From contig NZ_JAAAMG010000001.1 in assembly GCF_010500815.1 (NCBI RefSeq), forward strand, positions 496,001 through 560,000: a stretch of 64,000 bases of DNA, in the 5' to 3' direction. The notes beneath the pieces were generated by a model that searched no databases, had not been told where the DNA came from, and worked only from the letters and a program-made list of their open reading frames with translations. The position numbers were made by a program, and so were the translations under genes. Position 1 is the stretch's first letter. Each line of letters begins with the position of its first letter. Origin of the DNA: Jiella pacifica (GTDB lineage: Bacteria; Pseudomonadota; Alphaproteobacteria; Rhizobiales; Rhizobiaceae). This document shows, in pieces, positions 1 through 9,328 of this stretch.

Positions 1-3000
1 TCCGTTGCGGCCGAGCCCGTGCCGCGCTCCGCACCGGCGGCAGGCGCCGTGATCGCGACCAGGCTCGGTGAGGAAATCGAACTCGTCGAGGCGCCTAGCT
101 GGCGTGGCGTCGAGGTGTTGCAGGAGGTGAAGACCGGCGACGTCCTGAGAACCAACGAGACGGGCCAGCTCGCCATCCTCTTCTCCGATCAGACCCAGGT
201 GCGCGTCGGCCGCAACTCCACCCTCGTCGTGAAGCAGCGGATCCCCGGCGGCGACACTCGGCTGGTGCTTCAGAGTGGCCAGATCTTCGGTCGCGCGGCC
301 CGCGGCGGCTCCGGCGTCTTCGTCGAGACGGCGGCCGCGACGGCGGCGATCCGCGGGACGGACTGGTCGATGCAGGCCGACGGTTCCCGCACGACGCTGA
401 CGGTCCTCGACGGCGAAGTCGAATTCTCCAACCCCCAGGGTTCGGTGACGGTCCGCCAGGGGGAAGGCGCCGCCGCGACGCTCGGTCAGGCGCCGGCGAA
501 GATCGTCATTGTCGCCGACGACGTGCACGAGCAGATGCTCGTCAATATCTCGATCCGGGCGGCGTTCGAATCCTTTCCGACGACGTCGATGCCCAATCGG
601 GCACTCCTCGGCGAGCGCGCTCGGCTGTCGCAGATACCAGTGGCCGCTCGCAGCGCCGAGGACCGGGTGCTGGCGGCCGAGATCGCCGCCGACCGTGACG
701 GCCGACCGGCGGCAGAGGCTGCGATCGGCGAGGCGAGGGCGCTTTCTCTGACGCCGGAACAGTCGGCCCGGCTGGCCCTGCTCGAAGCGAACATTGCGGC
801 GGGGCGGCAGGACTACCGCCGCGCGGTCGGCCTTTACGAAGGCGCGCTCCCGCATCTTTCAGGCGAGCAGAAGACCACCGCGACCTATTTCCTCTATTTC
901 GCCCGTTCCCTGGCCGATCCGCAGCATGCGCCGACACCGCCACCAGCGGATCCGAACGACCGGATCTCCGTCGTTGGTGAGGCGATCGTCGCCGCGATGC
1001 TCGACACGCCGCGTGCCGCGCTGAAGATCCTGAAGGATGCCGAGCCGCGGTTTCGCAACGACGCGCAATATCAGGCGGTGCTTTCCAAGGTCGCAGTGCT
1101 TTCCAGCGACTATGAAACGGCGCGGCGCGCGGCCGATCGTGCCTATCAGCTCGATCCCGACGATCCCGAGGCACTATCGGCCCGAGCCTACTATCGGGCG
1201 AATGGCATCTCCGACGTCAAGGGTGCGATCGCCGACCTCGAAAAGGCCCTGGCGGTCGCTCCCGGCAACACGGACCTGCTCAACGACTACGCCCTTGCGC
1301 TGGCCGGCCGCGGCGCCATGAAGGAAGCGGAGGCTGCGCTTCTGCGCGCCGTCGCGATCGATCCGGAGGACCCGGTCAATCGGGCCAATCTCGCCATGCT
1401 CTATGTCGCCCAGGGTCGCGTCGCCGAAGCCCGGCAGATGACCGACGCGATTTTCGCCGCCGATCCTTCCTTTTCACTGGCTCATCTGACGCGCGGCCAG
1501 CAGCAGATGCTGGAGGGCAAGGAAGCGGAAGCCGTCGACAGCCTGCTCAAGGCTTCCACGGCCAATCCGGCCTATGCCGAAGGTCTCCTGGCGCTCGGCG
1601 AAGCCTATGCGGCAACCGGCGACATCGAACACGCCAAGCAGGCCTTCGACGACGCCGACCGGCTCGATCCGAACAGTTCGCTCGCGGCGCAGTATCTCTC
1701 CGCGTTGGCGATCGATCAGTATCAGGCGGACGCCGCCATCGAACATGCGCGCGAGGCGGTGGAGCGCATCCGGGCCAAGGGCGGCGACTATCGGTCGATC
1801 CACGCGACGCGTGATTCCGGCTCGGTGCTTTCGTCGGCCTATGGCCTCCTATCCCTCGATGCCTGGGGCGCCTATTGGAGCGACGTGGTCTTCGATCCGT
1901 TCGAATCCGCCGGCTATTTCGACCGGGCTCTGCATGGAAGCTCGTCGCCCTTCTATCTCAGCCGCGACGACGAGATCGTCGGGCCCGATCCGACGGTCGA
2001 TGGGCGCGGTTTCTCGCTCCTGACGAAGGGCATTCTGGGTGATGCGCTGAGTCTTGCCGGCTCAAGCCTGCGTCCGTCCTTCGTGACGACGCCGTTCAGC
2101 GAAGTGTCGCTGACCGGCGGTTTTCTCAATGCGGGCGGCGAGTTCGGGGGCAGTTTCGGCGCCTCGTTCCAGTCGCTCGGCTACGATCCGCTGCCCTATT
2201 CGATGATCATCCAGGCGAGCGGCGAGACGGTTTCGCCCGACTATGCCAGCCAAGAAGAGGAAAATTATCAGGTGATCGGCGGCTTCGGCCTGCAGGTCAC
2301 CCCATACGACCGGGTGGCCGGCTTCGTCTCGGCGAGCCGCTCGACGGGCGGCCTCAGTCTGGAGGCCGTCCCTCTTACGCGGTTCGACAACACCCGGGAC
2401 GACAGCTTCACCGGCATCCTCGGCCTGTCCCACACGTTCGGCTACGAGAACGTCCTCAACGTCGCGGTGTTCGGAACGCAGAACGATGGCATTCAGGCCA
2501 GCGTGCCGCTGGAGCTCCTCATCAGTGACGTCTTTGGCGCCTACGCCGCCAAGGCGAGACAGGATCGTCTCAAGGCGAGCGCCTCGCACATCGTCGGACT
2601 GGAGCCGCTGACCATCGAGTATGGCGGCGAGTATGGGAGCCTGCGTTCAAAGGCCGACAGCGAACTCTATGCCGTCTATCCCACCGGACCGGCCCTGGTC
2701 GCGCAGAACGATACGGTGAGCCGCTCCACCTTCGGCCGCGCCTGGATCGACGCAACCTTCGAGGCGACCGAGGAGCTGCGCTTCGAAGCGGGGTTGTTCG
2801 GCTCGACCCGCGAGACGGATGGCGAGGCCGACGACCTGATCCAGCCGCGCTTCGGCGCTGCCTTCATGCCGGTCGACGGCCAGTGGCTGCGGGGCGCTTT
2901 CATGCGGGAGCGGCCCGAGGAGGACGCCTACACACTGGCTCCGATCGGCGTTCTCGGCCTGCGATCAAACGCTGTCGCCGGCGACGTCGACCATGTCGAC

Positions 3001-3537
3001 ACCACCATCGTCCGGCTCGACAGCGAATGGTCCCGCCGATTCTTCACCTCGCTGGATTATCAGCATCAGGACTTCGACGCGCTCAGCTACTCGATTCCCG
3101 GCTATATCGACGGCGTCAGCGTCGATGACGCAAGGCTGGACCGTCTCGCCGTCACCGCCAATCTCTGGCTCGGCGGCGGCTTCGGTGCGTCGGCGACGCT
3201 CGCCCACTCGTGGTCGAAGGGCACGGTCGCCGACGAGACGGGCGACCTGCCATACGTTCCCGACTGGAGCGGGCAGTTCGCGCTGACCTATGTCGATCCG
3301 AGCCGGGTGAAGGTGACGGCCCGGGAGACCTATCTCGGCAGCCGTCAATCCCATCTGGCGGGGTCCGAGCTGGACGATGCTTTCGTCACCGACGTCTTCG
3401 GGAGCTGGGAAAGCGAGGATCGGCATCTCGCCATCAATGCCGGCGTCTACAACCTCTTCGACGAGACCGTCGAGGTGGCGCCCCTGGTCCCGACGGCGCA
3501 GCGCACCGTGCGCTTCGCGATGCAGGCGCGGTTCTAA
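1..3537 (+). CDS. FecR-TPR-outer-membrane beta-barrel protein (5' partial)
   Basis: The reading frame is open from base 1, so the start and signal peptide lie before the window; the GTG at 19 is only the first internal candidate. Three parts are visible, counted from that GTG. Residues ~25-155 are FecR-like (RVGRNSTLVV, AAIRGTDW, VLDGEVEF). Residues ~350-580 are TPR repeats ending in DP. From ~680 to the end is a beta-strand-rich region with aromatic alternation, a TonB-receptor-like NLFDE motif and a C-terminal Phe, as in outer-membrane barrels. FecR domains usually sit in the periplasm as signal relays; here one is tethered to a barrel. The stop codon abuts the cyclase start, so the two are probably co-expressed. 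No plug domain was recognised, so it is not a standard TonB receptor. Confidence 0.8.
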   Translation, partial: SVAAEPVPRSAPAAGAVIATRLGEEIELVEAPSWRGVEVLQEVKTGDVLRTNETGQLAILFSDQTQVRVGRNSTLVVKQRIPGGDTRLVLQSGQIFGRAARGGSGVFVETAAATAAIRGTDWSMQADGSRTTLTVLDGEVEFSNPQGSVTVRQGEGAAATLGQAPAKIVIVADDVHEQMLVNISIRAAFESFPTTSMPNRALLGERARLSQIPVAARSAEDRVLAAEIAADRDGRPAAEAAIGEARALSLTPEQSARLALLEANIAAGRQDYRRAVGLYEGALPHLSGEQKTTATYFLYFARSLADPQHAPTPPPADPNDRISVVGEAIVAAMLDTPRAALKILKDAEPRFRNDAQYQAVLSKVAVLSSDYETARRAADRAYQLDPDDPEALSARAYYRANGISDVKGAIADLEKALAVAPGNTDLLNDYALALAGRGAMKEAEAALLRAVAIDPEDPVNRANLAMLYVAQGRVAEARQMTDAIFAADPSFSLAHLTRGQQQMLEGKEAEAVDSLLKASTANPAYAEGLLALGEAYAATGDIEHAKQAFDDADRLDPNSSLAAQYLSALAIDQYQADAAIEHAREAVERIRAKGGDYRSIHATRDSGSVLSSAYGLLSLDAWGAYWSDVVFDPFESAGYFDRALHGSSSPFYLSRDDEIVGPDPTVDGRGFSLLTKGILGDALSLAGSSLRPSFVTTPFSEVSLTGGFLNAGGEFGGSFGASFQSLGYDPLPYSMIIQASGETVSPDYASQEEENYQVIGGFGLQVTPYDRVAGFVSASRSTGGLSLEAVPLTRFDNTRDDSFTGILGLSHTFGYENVLNVAVFGTQNDGIQASVPLELLISDVFGAYAAKARQDRLKASASHIVGLEPLTIEYGGEYGSLRSKADSELYAVYPTGPALVAQNDTVSRSTFGRAWIDATFEATEELRFEAGLFGSTRETDGEADDLIQPRFGAAFMPVDGQWLRGAFMRERPEEDAYTLAPIGVLGLRSNAVAGDVDHVDTTIVRLDSEWSRRFFTSLDYQHQDFDALSYSIPGYIDGVSVDDARLDRLAVTANLWLGGGFGASATLAHSWSKGTVADETGDLPYVPDWSGQFALTYVDPSRVKVTARETYLGSRQSHLAGSELDDAFVTDVFGSWESEDRHLAINAGVYNLFDETVEVAPLVPTAQRTVRFAMQARF

Positions 3538-5532
3538 ATGGATGGAGCACAGCGGCGTCGCCTGGCCGAGACGGCGCTGTGCGTCGTCGCGGTCGTCATC
3601 GTCTGTCTCAGCCTCTCGACGTGGCAACCTTTTCGGCTGGCGGAGGCCCGCGTCTTCGATTTTCTGGCGACCTTGTCGCCACCCTCGATGCAGGACATGG
3701 CGGACGGCAACGGCGGCATTGTCGTCGTGGCGATCGACGAGCCGTCCTTTGCCGAGATCGGGTTGCAATGGCCTTGGCCGCGCAATCTCCATGCCGAGCT
3801 GATCGCGGCGCTTCGCAAGGCCGGGGTGAAGGCCGTCGGCCTCGATCTCGTCTTTGCCGAACCTTCGAGCCCGGTTGCCGATCAGGCTCTTGCCGCGGCG
3901 CTCGGGCCGGACGTGGTGCTCGCCGCCGACGAAAGCCTGATCGAGACGCCGCATATGAGCCAGCTGATCCGCACCGAGCCGCTGCCGGAATTCGTCGCTG
4001 CGGGCGCGCGTGTCGGGCTCGCCTCGGTCTCGCTCGACGCCGACAACGTCCTCAGACGAATGCCGGCGGCGCCGGACACCTTCGCCGCCGAGCTTCTGAA
4101 GGCCGCAGGGGAAACCGAGGCGGGAGACAGAACCGGCGCCGCCGCAGGCGGCAGGCTGATCGCGCCGATGGGGCCGGCGCGGACATACCCGACCATCTCA
4201 TATTACCAGGCGCTCGATCCCGAGGCCTTCCTGCCGCCGGGCATCTTGAACGGCAAGATCGCCGTCGTCGGCCGCAGCCTGCAGATGGCAATCCCGGCCG
4301 AGACCGGCGGCGCGGACAGCTTCGCCACCGCCTTTACCGCGTCGACCGGCATGCTGGTGCCAGGCGTCGAGGTCCAGGCGACGATCGCCGACAACCTGCG
4401 CCACGGCCTGTTTTCTGCATGGGCCGGCCTGCCGTCGCTGGGGCTCGCAGTCGCCGCCGCGGCGTTGTTGGCTGGCGCGACGGCGCTTCGCCCGGCGGGC
4501 CTGTGGACGCTTCTTGCCGGGCTCGGCCTCGTTGCGCTGGTTCTTGTCGTCAGCGCCGCGTCGTTCTTCGTCCTTCGGGTCTTTCTGCCGCCGATCGCCC
4601 CGTCGCTGGCGGTCGCGTTCGTGCTGGCGCCGCTCGCCGCCCGCGACATCACGGAGGAGCGGGCGATGCGGCGCGAGGTGACCAGAGCCTTCGGCCACTA
4701 TCTCGCCCCGGCGCTGGTCGAGCGGCTGGCGCGCGACCCGTCCGCCCTGAAGCTCGGCGGGGAGCGGCGCGAACTGACCATTCTCTTCAGCGACATCCGC
4801 AACTTCACCACCCTTGCGGAATCGATGAAGGACGAGCCGGAGCGGCTGACTCATCTGATCAACCGCCTGCTGACCCCGCTCTCCCAGGCGGTGCTCGACC
4901 GGGGCGGGACGATCGACAAGTTCATCGGCGACTGCATCATGGCCTTCTGGAACGCCCCGCTCGACGATGCGGACCACGCCGTCCATGCGGTGGAGGCGGG
5001 CCTTGCGATGCTGGCGGCCGTCGAGATCCTGAACGACGAGCTTCGCGCCGAACTCGGCGAGGCCGCACCGAAGCTGACGGTCGGCGTCGGCATCAACACC
5101 GGCACCTGCGTCGTCGGCAACATGGGCTCGGCGACGCGCTTCGACTATTCGGTGCTGGGCGATGCGGTGAACTACGCGTCCCGCCTCGAAAGTGCATCGA
5201 AAGAGTGCCGTGTGCCGCTGCTTCTCGGTGCCGCGACGGCGGAGAAGATCGAGGGCAGGCTGGCCCCGCTCCTCGTCGCGCGGATCTCGGTCAAAGGCCG
5301 CAGCGGCGTTTCGCCGGTCTATACGGTCGTCTCGTCGGAGCCGCTGCAGCCCGCGACGCGCGAGCGTTTCGACGCGGCGGTGGAGGGGCTTCTGCATGGC
5401 GCCGAGCCCGTCACCGCGTCCTTCGAGGAACCGGCACTCGGGCAGCTTTACGCCACCATCGCGGCGCGCGAGGCGCACAAGCATCCAAGCCCGAACCGCG
5501 GCACGGCCGAGGCGCGGGCGGAGATTGGCTGA
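3538..5532 (+). CDS. CHASE2-domain adenylate/guanylate cyclase
   Basis: 664 aa class III cyclase, predicted to make cAMP from ATP at the inner membrane. There is one N-terminal membrane segment (~11-28), a CHASE2 extracytoplasmic sensor (~35-300), about three further membrane helices (~305-375) and a cytoplasmic catalytic domain (~400-600). Catalytic elements are visible: the metal-binding aspartates in FSDIRNFT (~417) and GDCIMAFW (~464), the substrate Lys in DKFIGD, and the Asn/Arg pair in NYASRLE. The Asp in RFDYSVLGD favours adenylate over guanylate specificity. The ATG follows the stop of the FecR-barrel gene without a gap, which suggests translational coupling. Inference: the periplasmic CHASE2 domain reads the FecR or barrel partner. 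The substrate is not proven by sequence alone. Confidence 0.9.
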   Translation: MDGAQRRRLAETALCVVAVVIVCLSLSTWQPFRLAEARVFDFLATLSPPSMQDMADGNGGIVVVAIDEPSFAEIGLQWPWPRNLHAELIAALRKAGVKAVGLDLVFAEPSSPVADQALAAALGPDVVLAADESLIETPHMSQLIRTEPLPEFVAAGARVGLASVSLDADNVLRRMPAAPDTFAAELLKAAGETEAGDRTGAAAGGRLIAPMGPARTYPTISYYQALDPEAFLPPGILNGKIAVVGRSLQMAIPAETGGADSFATAFTASTGMLVPGVEVQATIADNLRHGLFSAWAGLPSLGLAVAAAALLAGATALRPAGLWTLLAGLGLVALVLVVSAASFFVLRVFLPPIAPSLAVAFVLAPLAARDITEERAMRREVTRAFGHYLAPALVERLARDPSALKLGGERRELTILFSDIRNFTTLAESMKDEPERLTHLINRLLTPLSQAVLDRGGTIDKFIGDCIMAFWNAPLDDADHAVHAVEAGLAMLAAVEILNDELRAELGEAAPKLTVGVGINTGTCVVGNMGSATRFDYSVLGDAVNYASRLESASKECRVPLLLGAATAEKIEGRLAPLLVARISVKGRSGVSPVYTVVSSEPLQPATRERFDAAVEGLLHGAEPVTASFEEPALGQLYATIAAREAHKHPSPNRGTAEARAEIG

Positions 5533-5675
5533 AAGGGCTTTGTTCGGCGTTCGATGCCTCCACCGGACGCACGCGTCGGAGTCCATGCCGCTTTCCTTGG
5601 AGGGTCGGCGCGACCTGAGCGGCCGGCCTCATTCCACGGCGCAAGGTGGCCGGCAAACGTGCCTTGGGCCGTCCC

Positions 5676-8183
5676 CTATGCCGTTGCTTCGACGGCGGCG
5701 GCGTCGTCGGGGCGGGTCATCTGGTTCTCGTCCATTCGCGCCCGCGCGACGGCCTCGATTTTGGCGCGCAGATCCGGATGGCGGGCAAGGAATTGCGCAA
5801 AGTCTTGGGCGGAGAGGCGTAGCAGCGAGGAATAGGCGATGGCCCGCACGTCCGCCTGCCTGCGAATGTCGAAGATCAGCGCCAGCTCGCCGAAGATCTC
5901 GCCGCTGCCGAGCCGCACCTTCACCGTGCCCCGTTCCACTTCCACCGCCCCCGAGGCGATGAAATAGGCGGCATCGCCGATCTGGCCGGTCCTGATGAGG
6001 GGCATGCCCGGCGGCGCGAAATGCGGCCTGAGGTGACGCGCCAGTTCGCTCTTGGTGCGATCGTCGAGATCGGCAAATAGGTCGCAGCGGGCAATCAGGC
6101 TCATCGTGTCGAGGCCGAGGTCGAGCTCCGGGCGCCGCGCCTCGGTCTTGCGACGGCGATCGAGACCTTTCAGGACGTGGCTCTCCACCTCGGCGTTGAT
6201 GACGCCCGAACTGCGCAGCCGCTCGATCTCGCTCGCCTTGAAGGCATGGATCGAGCGGGCGATGATGCTCCGCTCCAGCTTGGCGACATAGGCCGGATAT
6301 TGCAGCCGGATCGCCGCGATCTCCCGCTCGACGATACTCTGGCGCTCCTTCAGGGCGGCGATCGCCTCGTCGGTGGGATCCGAGCCCAGCACCGGCCGCA
6401 GTTCCGCCTCGGCGAAGGGGATCAGCCGGTCGATCACCAGCGAAATCTCCGCCAGCCGCTCGAACCGGTCGGCGAGGCGCTTCGACAGGAGGCGGCTGGA
6501 GCCGAGCCGGCGCTGCAGAAGAAGGCTCAGCCGATCGAGCCGGTCGAAACCGACCTCTGCCCTGTTGGCTTGCGCATAGCCGGCTCTGCCTTCGGCGCGG
6601 ATCAGGTCCAGCCGCCGCCGTGCCTCCGCCGCGAGTTCGCGGGCGATCGCCGGTGAGATCTTCCCCTCGGTGAAATGGGCGAGCACCATCTCCCGCTGCC
6701 GGTTCGACAGGGTGATCAGCGCCAGCCGCAGCTTCTCTTCCTCGACGAGGTTCGAAGTCGAGGTGACGGGGTCGACGACGAATTCGAGGCCGTCGTCGAT
6801 GCCTTCCTTCTGGGCCGCCGTGCGGAACCGCCGCGCCATGGAATGGGCGAGCATCTGGACCTTTTCGGACGTCGCCGAGAGAGCGAGATCGCGGATCGCC
6901 CGGTCGACGCGGGAGAGGACGTCGAGCCGCAGCCGCTGGATCAGCGGACGCAGGGTCGTGCCCTGAACGAACAGGGTCATCAGCGTGTAGCCCGTCGCGA
7001 TCGTCGCGACGAAGGCGGCGACCGGTCGCGGGATGGCCGGGTTCTCGGTGACGGCCAGGGCAAGAGCGAGCGTCATCGAGCCGCGCAGGCCGCCCCAGAT
7101 CATCACCACCGCATAGGATCGCGAGACGCCGTCATAGAGCCCGAAGCGGGCGAGCAGCGGGAAGCAGCCGATGATCACCACGGCCCGCGCCACCAGCGTC
7201 GCGACGAAGACGACGATGAGCAGCAACAGGTCGTAGGGCGTCGCGTCCGCAACAAGGCGCGGCACGAGGAGCGAAGTCATCACGAAGATCAGGATCGCCG
7301 AGCAGGAGGCGAGCTGCTCCCATGTGTCGTTGAGATGGCGCCAGGTGCCGCCGGCGATGCGTCCCGGCGCGAAGGTCGCCAGCGTCACGCCCGCCGAGAC
7401 GACGGCGATGATGCCGGAGACCTCGAACACTTCCTCGGCGAGCCAGTAGGCGAGATAGGGCACGGCGAGGCTGAGCGAGACGAAGGCGATGCGGTCATCG
7501 GCCAGCGAGCGGGACAGCGCCAGGAAGGCCTGGGCGACCAGCCAGCCGAGGACGGCGCCGCCGAGCGGCAGGAGGACGAGGCTGGCGGCGATGCCGAAGG
7601 CCGACAATGAGCCGGGGTCGGTCAGCGCCATGGTGAAGATCAGGAACAGTGAGATCGCAGCGGCGTCGTTGAACAGGCTTTCGCCCTCGACGAGCCGTGT
7701 CAGGCGCTCCGGCGCCCCGACCTCGCGGAAGATCGCGATGACGGCGACGGGGTCGGTGGTGGCGATCAGCGAGGCGACGAGCAGGCATGCGAGCAGCGGC
7801 ATGCCTGCGAGCGGCCAAAGAGCCAGAGCGGCGCCGAAGGTAGCGACGACGACGGCACCGAGGGCGAGGATGAGGATCGGAACGAAATCCTCCCGGATCC
7901 GGTGCATGTCGACGCCGAGCGAGCCCTGAAAGATCAGCGTCGGCAGGAAGACGTAGAGGAAGAGATGCGAGCCGACCGGGAGATTGAGCACCTGCTCGGA
8001 GAATTCCGCCGGAAACAGCGAGCCGGGATTGGCGAGCGAGTAGAGGCAGAGGCTGCCGAGTGCGAGGCCGCCGCCGGCGAGCACGATCGACATCGGCAAT
8101 CGCAGCCAGCGGGCGACCGGTCGGGCGAGAGATCCGAGAGCGATGACGAGCGCGACGAGCGCGACGATGGTGGTGATCGACAT
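5676..8183 (-). CDS. Na+/H+ antiporter (CPA1) with C-terminal cyclic-nucleotide-binding domain
   Basis: 835 aa inner-membrane cation/proton antiporter. Residues 1-~420 form about a dozen hydrophobic helices of the CPA1/NhaP type, including the EGESLFNDA and ATTDPVAV signatures expected around the ion site. A helical cytoplasmic linker (~430-690) follows, then a CNBD (~695-815) with a phosphate-binding cassette GEIFGELAL...RRQADV. The usual Ser/Thr after the cassette Ala is Asp here, so nucleotide affinity is uncertain. The gene is convergent with the CHASE2 cyclase across 143 bases. Inference: cAMP from that cyclase could gate this transporter. A CNBD-like fold used only for regulation without nucleotide remains possible. 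Confidence 0.9.
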   Translation of the reverse strand: MSITTIVALVALVIALGSLARPVARWLRLPMSIVLAGGGLALGSLCLYSLANPGSLFPAEFSEQVLNLPVGSHLFLYVFLPTLIFQGSLGVDMHRIREDFVPILILALGAVVVATFGAALALWPLAGMPLLACLLVASLIATTDPVAVIAIFREVGAPERLTRLVEGESLFNDAAAISLFLIFTMALTDPGSLSAFGIAASLVLLPLGGAVLGWLVAQAFLALSRSLADDRIAFVSLSLAVPYLAYWLAEEVFEVSGIIAVVSAGVTLATFAPGRIAGGTWRHLNDTWEQLASCSAILIFVMTSLLVPRLVADATPYDLLLLIVVFVATLVARAVVIIGCFPLLARFGLYDGVSRSYAVVMIWGGLRGSMTLALALAVTENPAIPRPVAAFVATIATGYTLMTLFVQGTTLRPLIQRLRLDVLSRVDRAIRDLALSATSEKVQMLAHSMARRFRTAAQKEGIDDGLEFVVDPVTSTSNLVEEEKLRLALITLSNRQREMVLAHFTEGKISPAIARELAAEARRRLDLIRAEGRAGYAQANRAEVGFDRLDRLSLLLQRRLGSSRLLSKRLADRFERLAEISLVIDRLIPFAEAELRPVLGSDPTDEAIAALKERQSIVEREIAAIRLQYPAYVAKLERSIIARSIHAFKASEIERLRSSGVINAEVESHVLKGLDRRRKTEARRPELDLGLDTMSLIARCDLFADLDDRTKSELARHLRPHFAPPGMPLIRTGQIGDAAYFIASGAVEVERGTVKVRLGSGEIFGELALIFDIRRQADVRAIAYSSLLRLSAQDFAQFLARHPDLRAKIEAVARARMDENQMTRPDDAAAVEATA

Positions 8184-8307
8184 GGCAGCGACGTTTCAGA
8201 CGGGCACGATCACCTGCTTTGGCGATAAGTCGGCCGAAAGACAATGCTTCGCCGGGATGAGCGTTTAGCGCAAGCCATGCCGAGCCGCCGGATCCGCCGA
8301 AGACCGG

Positions 8308-9324
8308 TCAGCCTCGGAGATCACTCCATACGGACAGAAGGTCCCCCGGGGAGGGCCGCGCGGCATGAACACCCCGGGCGATCGCTCGCGCCATGACGGC
8401 AGCCGCGGCGGCGGCGAGATCGATCGAGGCCGGACTGGCCGGATCGACCCCGACGCCCGAGCGGCCGGTGGCGACGGCAAAGACGAGGTCGCCGTCGAAA
8501 TTGGTGTGCGACGGCCAGATCGCCCGGGAAAATCCGTCATGGCCGGCGACGGCGAGGCGCCTGGCCGCCGCCTTGTCGAGGATCGCGTCGGTGGCGACGA
8601 TGCCGATGGTGGTGTTGGTGCCGGGCCTGGGGTCGAATTTCGTCTTCGGCCGGCTCGCATCGGCCGGGAAGGGCGACGGCAGTCCGAGCCCGCCGAATTC
8701 GCCGTCGATCTCGAAGGGCGCCGCCCAGAAGTGGCGGGTGTCGCCGATGGTGGCGGAGCCGACGGCGTTGACGGCGACCAGCGCGCCGACGGTGACGCCA
8801 TTCTCCATCCGCAGGGAGGCCGAGCCGAGGCCGCCCTTTAGCGTCGCGGTGGTGCAGCCGATCCCGGCGCCGGCGGTGCCGAGGGCGAAGTCTTCCGTGG
8901 CGGCCTCGGCTGCCGCAAAGCCGAAGTCGCGATAGGGGGAGTGGAGCCCCCAGTCCTTGTCGCCGCCATTGGCGAGGTCGAAGAGGATCGCCGCCGGGAC
9001 GATCGGCACGTTGAACCCGGCGACCGCGAAGCCGCGGCCGATTTGGCGCAGGAAGGATTGAACGCCGGACGCGGCATCGAGGCCGAAGGCCGATCCGCCG
9101 GACAGGACCAGCGCGTCGACCCCGGAGACGAGCTTGTCGGGGGCGAGAAGATCCGTCTCTCTGGTGCCGGGCGCGCCGCCGAGGACCAGGACGGAGGCAG
9201 TCGAGGCTTCGTCGAGAAGGAGGACGGTCGTGCCGCTCTTCAGCCGAACGTCGCCGGCATGGCCGACCCTGACGCCGCCGACGTCGGTGACGAGATTGCG
9301 CGGTCCGAGGCGCAACGCGGCCAA
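8308..9324 (-). CDS. P1 family peptidase (DmpA/BapA-like aminopeptidase)
   Basis: 338 aa member of the N-terminal-nucleophile peptidase family that includes DmpA, beta-aminopeptidases and NylC-type amidases. These enzymes cleave themselves into two chains to free the catalytic Ser/Thr. The expected signals are present: VGGVRVGHA near the N-terminus, SGGSAFGLDAA (~100), and the cleavage/nucleophile motif GTNTTIGIVATDA around residue 236, which predicts a Thr nucleophile. Length fits the short bacterial branch. It lies 4 nt after the periplasmic binding protein gene on the same strand, so the two are probably one operon. Substrate is unknown; a peptide, beta-peptide or other amide delivered by the neighbour is an inference. 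Confidence 0.87.
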   Translation of the reverse strand: MAALRLGPRNLVTDVGGVRVGHAGDVRLKSGTTVLLLDEASTASVLVLGGAPGTRETDLLAPDKLVSGVDALVLSGGSAFGLDAASGVQSFLRQIGRGFAVAGFNVPIVPAAILFDLANGGDKDWGLHSPYRDFGFAAAEAATEDFALGTAGAGIGCTTATLKGGLGSASLRMENGVTVGALVAVNAVGSATIGDTRHFWAAPFEIDGEFGGLGLPSPFPADASRPKTKFDPRPGTNTTIGIVATDAILDKAAARRLAVAGHDGFSRAIWPSHTNFDGDLVFAVATGRSGVGVDPASPASIDLAAAAAAVMARAIARGVHAARPSPGDLLSVWSDLRG

Positions 9325-9328
9325 CGGC

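Noticed and set aside
3210-5618. 802-codon plus-strand open frame
   Set aside because: It overlaps the cyclase in another frame, is extremely arginine-rich and has no family features; the cyclase frame has all catalytic motifs.
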